Positions 59,645 to 64,000 of a DNA stretch of 64,000 nt are shown here, one piece after another (position 1 is the first letter of the stretch; every line of letters starts with the position of its first letter). Both the position numbers and the translations under genes were made by a program. The stretch covers positions 1-64,000 of the forward strand of contig NZ_CP013909.1 in assembly GCF_001507645.1 (NCBI RefSeq), in the 5' to 3' direction. This stretch comes from Hymenobacter sedentarius (GTDB taxonomy: Bacteria; Bacteroidota; Bacteroidia; Cytophagales; Hymenobacteraceae). The notes under the pieces are model-generated. The model was not told the DNA's origin. It saw nothing but the letters and a program-made list of their open reading frames with translations, and did not search any database.

Positions 59645-60724
59645 GTGAATATCCTCGACAAATACATAATTAAGAAATTTCTAGCCGCGTTTTTCTTCTC
59701 GGTGGTAATTCTCGTGTCGGTGATTTGCGTGATTGATTTCACCGAAAAAAACGACGATTTTATTCAGCACAATTTGTCGATGTCGAAAATTATTTTCGGC
59801 TATTATATTTTTCTGTTTCCCTATTTCGCCAATCTGCTTTCGCCGATTACCATATTTATTGCCGTCGTTTTTGTGACGGCGCAGCTGGCGGCACGCACCG
59901 AGATTGTCGCCATTCTGGCCAGCGGCGTGAGCTTTAAGCGGCTGATGCTGCCCTATGCCATGGGCGGCGCGGTGGTGGGGCTGCTGATATTTGGGCTGAT
60001 TGGGTGGGTGCTGCCGCTTGGCAATAAATCGCGGGTGGCGTTTGAGCGGGCGTACATCAAGCTGCCTTACCGATTTCAGGGGCGCAACGTGCACATCAAA
60101 ATTGGGCCGCGCAGCTACGTGTACATGGAGAGCTACGACAACACCAGCAACATCGGCTTCCATTTTGCGCTCGAAACCGTGGACGGTACCCTGCTGCGCC
60201 GCCGGCTCACGGCTGATGCTATCAACTGGGACTCGACCAAGCACATGTGGCATTTATCGCCGCAGCTGGTGCGCACGTTCCACGGCGCGCAGGATGAAAA
60301 GCTCGAAACCGTAGCAGCCCGCGACACCACCCTGAACTTGTACCCCAAGGATTTTGCCAGCACGTACCGCCTGGCCGAAACCCTTACCCTGCCCGAGCTG
60401 AACGCCTATATCAAAACCAAGATTGAGCGCGGGGCCGACGACACCCAGCTGTACTTGAGCGAGAAATACGAGCGGTACTCCTACCCGTTTGCCATTGTGA
60501 TTCTCACGCTGATTGGCGTCATTCTCAGCGCTCGAAAATCGCGGGCCGGCGTGGGCGGGCAAATTGCGCTGGGCTTTGTGCTGGCCTTCGTATTCATCAT
60601 TTTTGTGATGCTGAGCCGCAACCTGGCGCAGGTGGGCAGCCTCGCGCCGCTGATAGCGGCATGGATACCCAGCATGGTGTTCAGTGTAATTGGGCTGGCG
60701 CTGTACCGCTTCGTGCCGAAGTAG
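59645..60724 (+). CDS. LptF/LptG-family permease
   Basis: 359 residues, GTG start (MNILDKYIIKKFLAAFFFSV). Three membrane helices at each end (about 12-35, 50-85, 95-120 and 275-355) enclose a periplasmic beta-jellyroll (residues 130-270), as in YjgP/YjgQ. With LptB and a partner, it forms the ABC pump that lifts lipopolysaccharide across the envelope. Whether it is LptF or LptG cannot be decided here, and no second copy is in the window. Confidence 0.94.
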   Translation: MNILDKYIIKKFLAAFFFSVVILVSVICVIDFTEKNDDFIQHNLSMSKIIFGYYIFLFPYFANLLSPITIFIAVVFVTAQLAARTEIVAILASGVSFKRLMLPYAMGGAVVGLLIFGLIGWVLPLGNKSRVAFERAYIKLPYRFQGRNVHIKIGPRSYVYMESYDNTSNIGFHFALETVDGTLLRRRLTADAINWDSTKHMWHLSPQLVRTFHGAQDEKLETVAARDTTLNLYPKDFASTYRLAETLTLPELNAYIKTKIERGADDTQLYLSEKYERYSYPFAIVILTLIGVILSARKSRAGVGGQIALGFVLAFVFIIFVMLSRNLAQVGSLAPLIAAWIPSMVFSVIGLALYRFVPK

Positions 60725-60747
60725 TGGAGTATACCACGCCACACATC

Positions 60748-60848
60748 CGTCATGCTGAGCGCAGTCGAAGCATCTCTACCGCGCAACTAAACCCTTTTGA
60801 TAGGTTTACTCTCGCGGTAGAGATGCTTCGACTGCGCTCAGCATGACG
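60748..60848. repeat. Family-1 palindrome, copy 14
   Basis: Arms CGTCATGCTGAGCGCAGTCG then AAGCATCTCTACCGCG, mirrored by CGCGGTAGAGATGCTTCGAC then TGCGCTCAGCATGACG, all perfect. It lies between the LptF/LptG and EamA genes. Confidence 0.94.
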
Positions 60849-60877
60849 TTCCTTTAACCTTTCTGTTTCCCATCCCC

Positions 60878-61789
60878 TTGCTGCGCGACTACCTCAAGCT
60901 TCATTTCATTGTGCTCCTGTGGGGCTTCACGGCCGTACTGGGCAAGCTGCTGACGGTGCCGCCGGTGGAGCTGGTTTTCTGGCGCACGCTGCTGGCCTCC
61001 ACGGGCCTGGCGGTGCTGCTGGTGGCGCGGCGGGCCGTGTGGCGCATTCCGGCGGGTCAGGCGGTGCGGCTGATGAGCGTGGGCACCCTGGTGGCCGCGC
61101 ATTGGATTACGTTCTTTCTGGCGGCCCGGCTTTCGTCGGTGAGCGTGTGTCTGGCGGGCCTGGCCACGCTGGCGCTGTGGACGTCATTGCTCGAGCCACT
61201 GCTGCTGTGGCGGCGCGTGCGCGGCTACGAAGTTGGGCTGGGCCTGATTACGATGGTGGGCCTCTACCTAGTGAGCCAGGCCGAGCTGGACCAGCTCCTG
61301 GGCCTGGGCGTGGCGGTGCTGTCGGCGGGGCTCTCGGCGCTGTTTAGCGTCCTGAATGCCAAGCTGATTAAGTCGCACCCGCCCTTGCGGCTCACGTTTT
61401 ATGAGATGCTGGGTGCCTGCCTGAGCATCGCGCTGTTCTTCCCGGTGTACAGCCATTACTTCACCCAGGGCCAGGGGCTGCAGCTGGCCTGGCACGGCTA
61501 CGACTGGCTCTGGCTGGGCCTGCTGGCCGGCGTGTGCACCGTCTACGCGTTTTCTACCTCGGTTGAGCTGATGAAGCGCCTCTCGCCCTTTGCCGTCAAC
61601 CTGACCATCAACCTGGAGCCGGTGTACGGCATTGGGCTGGCCGTGCTGGTCTTTGGCAGCAAAGAGCGCATGGCCACGGGCTTCTACCTGGGTACGCTGC
61701 TTATCGTGTTCAGCGTGCTCATTCACCCGCTGGTGGCCCGCCTGATGAAGGACAAGCAGCCCGAGCCCACGCCGCCCATCACGGTTTAA
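60878..61789 (+). CDS. EamA/DMT-family transporter
   Basis: 303 residues with ten predicted membrane helices in two EamA repeats. Family features are HFIVLLWGFTAVLGKLL near the start, VFWRTLLASTGLAVLLVARR, and in the second half INLEPVYGIGLAVLVFGS. The start is TTG at 60878. Substrate unknown; relatives move amino acids, nucleosides or metabolites. Its stop overlaps the convergent ispE stop within TTTAAA. Confidence 0.93.
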   Translation: MLRDYLKLHFIVLLWGFTAVLGKLLTVPPVELVFWRTLLASTGLAVLLVARRAVWRIPAGQAVRLMSVGTLVAAHWITFFLAARLSSVSVCLAGLATLALWTSLLEPLLLWRRVRGYEVGLGLITMVGLYLVSQAELDQLLGLGVAVLSAGLSALFSVLNAKLIKSHPPLRLTFYEMLGACLSIALFFPVYSHYFTQGQGLQLAWHGYDWLWLGLLAGVCTVYAFSTSVELMKRLSPFAVNLTINLEPVYGIGLAVLVFGSKERMATGFYLGTLLIVFSVLIHPLVARLMKDKQPEPTPPITV

Positions 61790-62610
61790 AGCACGCCTTG
61801 CCACACGGTGTAGTCGGGGGGCCACTGCAGGGCCGGAACGGCTGCCGCAGCCGGCCACAGACCGTACAAGGCAGAGCCCGAACCGGATAAGCTGGCGTAA
61901 GCCGCGCCCGCCCCATACAGCTGCTGCTTGATGTCGGCCAGCACCGGGTGGGCGGGTGCCAGCGACGCTTCAAAGTCATTGCTCACCGTGGCTCGCCAGG
62001 TTTCCAGGGGCTGGGCCACGGCCTCGCGCAGGTGGTGCGCGGGCCGCTGCGGCACAATGCCGGCAAATGCCTCGGGCGTGCCGATGTGCAGATTGGGGTA
62101 AACCACCACGCACCCGGTGCCCAACAGGTTCAGCTCAATTTCCTCAAAAACATCGCCCCTTTCCACAGCCAGCACCGGCTTATTGCGGATGAAGAAGGCG
62201 CAGTCGGCGCCCAGCCGCCGGGCGTAGCTTTCCAGCATTTCCACCGTGAGCTCCAGGCCAAACAAGTCATTGGCGGCCTTCAGGGCAAAGGCGGCATCGG
62301 CCGAGCCGCCGCCCAGGCCCGCCCCGATGGGCACGATTTTGTGCAGGTACATCTGGACCGTCGGCAGCTGCGGAAAATCGGCTTGCAGCAGCTCGTAGGC
62401 CCGCACGCAGAGGTTGGTGGCGGGGCTGCCGGGGATGGGGCGGCCGGTGAGCGTGATGCTGGTGGCATGGCCCGCTTCGGCCGGCAACAGCTCCAGCGCA
62501 TCGGTCCAGGGCAGCGGCACAAACACCGTTTCCAGGTTGTGGAAGCCGTCGGGGCGGCGCTCGGTCACGTAGAGGCCGAGGTTGAGTTTGGCGTTGGGGA
62601 AAACGAGCAT
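61786..62610 (-). CDS. ispE: 4-diphosphocytidyl-2-C-methyl-D-erythritol kinase
   Basis: GHMP kinase of the MEP isoprenoid pathway. 274 residues from MLVFPNAKLNLGLYVTERRP. The ATP-binding glycine loop VPIGAGLGGGSADAAFALKA and the C-terminal SLSGSGSALYGL are typical. Divergent from the sugar-phosphate transferase, with overlapping promoter elements, and ending within the EamA stop. Confidence 0.96.
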   Translation of the reverse strand: MLVFPNAKLNLGLYVTERRPDGFHNLETVFVPLPWTDALELLPAEAGHATSITLTGRPIPGSPATNLCVRAYELLQADFPQLPTVQMYLHKIVPIGAGLGGGSADAAFALKAANDLFGLELTVEMLESYARRLGADCAFFIRNKPVLAVERGDVFEEIELNLLGTGCVVVYPNLHIGTPEAFAGIVPQRPAHHLREAVAQPLETWRATVSNDFEASLAPAHPVLADIKQQLYGAGAAYASLSGSGSALYGLWPAAAAVPALQWPPDYTVWQGVL

Positions 62611-62638
62611 GAACGGAAGCAAGCCAAAGCCTGCCGGG

Positions 62639-62646
62639 CAAAGTTA
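62639..62646 (-). promoter_or_regulatory. ispE: -7 element of ispE
   Basis: On the minus strand TAACTTTG matches TAnnTTTG exactly, 28 bases before the ispE ATG. It shares its TA with the opposite-strand element of the next gene. Confidence 0.55.
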
Positions 62647-62652
62647 CTTTTG
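62645..62652 (+). promoter_or_regulatory. -7 element of the sugar-phosphate transferase gene
   Basis: TACTTTTG matches TAnnTTTG exactly and overlaps the ispE element by 2 bp. It ends four bases before the likely GTG start, so the message would be leaderless. Confidence 0.5.
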
Positions 62653-62656
62653 CGCC

Positions 62657-63298
62657 GTGCCCGCTCCCGCTTCTTTTTACGTCCGCCACGGCAAGCGCCT
62701 GCTTGACGTGGCCATTGCCCTGCCGCTGCTGGTGCTGGCCCTGCCGCTACTAGCTGGCGCCGCCGGGCTGGCCGCAGCCCAAAACCGGGGCCGGGTGCTG
62801 TTTCGGCAGGTGCGGCCGGGCTGGCACGGGCGCTCCTTCGTGCTTTATAAAATTCAAACCATGACGGACGCGCGCGACCCGGCCGGCCACCTCCTGCCCG
62901 ATGCCGCGCGCCTGCCCGCCCTAGGCCGCTGGCTGCGCGCCACGTCGCTCGATGAGCTGCCCCAGCTCTGGAACATCCTGCGCGGCGACCTGAGCCTGGT
63001 GGGCCCGCGCCCGCTGCTGCCCGAGTACCTGCTCCTGTACTCCCCCACCCAGGCCCGCCGCCACGAGGTGCGCCCCGGCCTCACGGGCTGGGCGCAGGTA
63101 AACGGCCGCAACGCCATTTCGTGGGAAGAAAAATTCGCCCTCGACGTATGGTACGTGGATAATATATCGTGGCGTCTGGATATGAACATCTTGTGGCGCA
63201 CCGCCGGGCGGGTGCTGCGCGGCAGCGGCGTGGCCACGCCCGGGCACGCCACCACCGTGGCCTTCCAGGGCAGCCCCCCTCCCTCCGTTTCCCCGTAG
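62657..63298 (+). CDS. Undecaprenyl-phosphate sugar-1-phosphate transferase (PglC/WcaJ family)
   Basis: 213 residues if the GTG at 62657 is used; no good ATG is nearby. A single membrane segment (LLDVAIALPLLVLALPLLAG) is followed by the cytosolic domain: VLFRQVRPGWHGRSFVLYKI, SLDELPQLWNILRGDLSLV, GPRPLLPEY and RPGLTGWAQVNGRN. This is the short PglC-like form. It starts a lipid-linked glycan for a glycoprotein or exopolysaccharide. The next gene, 8 bp on, acts in the same pathway. Confidence 0.94.
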   Translation: MPAPASFYVRHGKRLLDVAIALPLLVLALPLLAGAAGLAAAQNRGRVLFRQVRPGWHGRSFVLYKIQTMTDARDPAGHLLPDAARLPALGRWLRATSLDELPQLWNILRGDLSLVGPRPLLPEYLLLYSPTQARRHEVRPGLTGWAQVNGRNAISWEEKFALDVWYVDNISWRLDMNILWRTAGRVLRGSGVATPGHATTVAFQGSPPPSVSP

Positions 63299-63306
63299 AT
63301 TGCTGT

Positions 63307-64000
63307 ATGACCAAGTTGTTTTTCTCGGAATATGAAGAAATGGAAGCCGGCGCGCCTATCGTCATTTTTGGCGCGGGGGGCCTGGGGCGGGAGGTGCTGC
63401 TGCTGCTGCAGCAGCTCAACTTGAGCCACCCCCGCTGGGACGTGCGCGGCTTCTACGACGACTTGGCCCCCGCCACGCCCACCGTGGCCGGCCTCCCCTA
63501 CCTGGGCACCAGCGCCGACCTCAACGCCACCGCAGTGCCGCTGGCCGTGGCCGTGGCCGTGGGCAGCTCGGCCGGGCGGGCCGCCGTGGTGGCCCGGCTA
63601 ACCTCGGCGCGGCTATCGTTTCCGGTGCTGGTGCACCCGCAGGTGATGCTGGCCCCGCACCAGCGTGTTTCGCTGGGCGAGGGCTGCATCGTGCAGCAAG
63701 GCTGCCTGCTGACCTGCGATATTGAGCTGGGCCGCTTTGTGCTGCTCAACCTGGGCTGCACCGTGGGGCACGACGCCGTGCTCGGCGATTTTTGCTCGCT
63801 GATGCCCCACGCTAACGTGAGCGGCGCCGCCCAACTGGGCGCTGGCACCTACCTCGGCACCAACGCCACCGTTATCCAGGGCGTGCGCATTGGCGACAAC
63901 ACCATCATCGGGGCTGGGGCGGTGGCCGTGCGCGATTTACCGGCCAACGTGACTGCGGTGGGCGTCCCCGCCCGGGAATTAAAAATGAAGAATGAAGACT
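63307..64000 (+). CDS. PglD/NeuD-type sugar O- or N-acyltransferase (3' end beyond window)
   Basis: 231 codons are visible, no stop before the edge. An N-terminal Rossmann-like part (IVIFGAGGLGREVLLLL) is followed by a left-handed beta helix of hexapeptide repeats: GEGCIVQQGCLLTCDIELGR, NLGCTVGHDAVLGDFC, GAGTYLGTNATVIQGVRIGD and GAGAVAVRDLP, then the usual end motif GVPAREL. This is the PglD/NeuD acetyltransferase family, which modifies UDP-amino sugars. The last few codons (KMKNED) look like non-family sequence, so the stop is probably just outside. Confidence 0.92.
   Translation, partial: MTKLFFSEYEEMEAGAPIVIFGAGGLGREVLLLLQQLNLSHPRWDVRGFYDDLAPATPTVAGLPYLGTSADLNATAVPLAVAVAVGSSAGRAAVVARLTSARLSFPVLVHPQVMLAPHQRVSLGEGCIVQQGCLLTCDIELGRFVLLNLGCTVGHDAVLGDFCSLMPHANVSGAAQLGAGTYLGTNATVIQGVRIGDNTIIGAGAVAVRDLPANVTAVGVPARELKMKNED

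Noticed and set aside
6322..60848. CRISPR array
   Set aside because: The repeats are spread singly over 54 kb, are palindromes of about 85-105 bp and have no regular spacers.

Overview
The window looks like a chromosomal stretch from a high-GC Bacteroidetes of the order Cytophagales, most probably Hymenobacter or a close relative. The reasons are: an Oar-like TonB-dependent receptor, three DUF3857 proteins, an IPExxxVDY-family gene between acpP and pyk, PorQ-like and helix-hairpin-helix outer-membrane proteins, no visible Shine-Dalgarno sequences, and promoters of the Bacteroidetes TAnnTTTG type. No phage, CRISPR array, transposase or integrase is visible. The genus is an inference from gene content and style, not from a database match.

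Layout. 1-6.3 kb: a TonB-dependent receptor (its start codon is cut by the window edge), a tRNA-Ala(GGC), cysK-cysE for cysteine synthesis, and a small cupin. 6.5-12.9 kb: aldo/keto reductase, MscS channel, a translationally coupled glycosyltransferase-like gene and HEAT-repeat/cyclophilin lipoprotein, and an unknown lipoprotein. 13.0-27.5 kb: a purine catabolism locus with guanine deaminase, xanthine dehydrogenase (xdhA, xdhB, xdhC), membrane urate oxidase PuuD, HIU hydrolase, OHCU decarboxylase, allantoinase, allantoate amidohydrolase, ureidoglycine aminohydrolase and a CitE-like aldolase. Together these can take guanine to ureidoglycolate. The last step to glyoxylate has no recognised enzyme here, and the CitE-like protein is the obvious candidate for that step or for using the product. 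27.8-33.3 kb: two tandem DUF4136 lipoproteins, an ABC exporter, an AT-rich orphan gene that looks acquired, and an MFS transporter. 33.3-39.8 kb: three DUF3857/transglutaminase-like proteins, two of which have lost the catalytic Cys and His. 39.9-46.2 kb: an outer-membrane pair (ComEA-type HhH barrel plus PorQ-like), a YgjP-type metallopeptidase, yidD, a lipoprotein and lgt. 46.5-53.4 kb: nadE, the conserved acpP-fabF-rnc block, an IPExxxVDY gene and pyk. 53.8-64 kb: rpsT, an alpha/beta hydrolase, rsmG, a sigma factor overlapping a glycosyltransferase, tgt, an LptF/LptG permease, an EamA transporter, ispE, and the start of a glycan locus (sugar-phosphate transferase plus a PglD/NeuD-like acyltransferase that runs off the window).

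The most striking non-coding feature is a family of roughly 85-105 bp intergenic palindromes with tips like GTCATGCTGAGC and GCTCAGCATGAC. They occur at 14 places and six lie at gene junctions of the purine locus. At least four other, unrelated families of long palindromes also sit in the gaps, mostly between convergent genes. Several genes have a TTTGC element only 0-10 bases before the start codon, which suggests leaderless or very short-leader transcripts.
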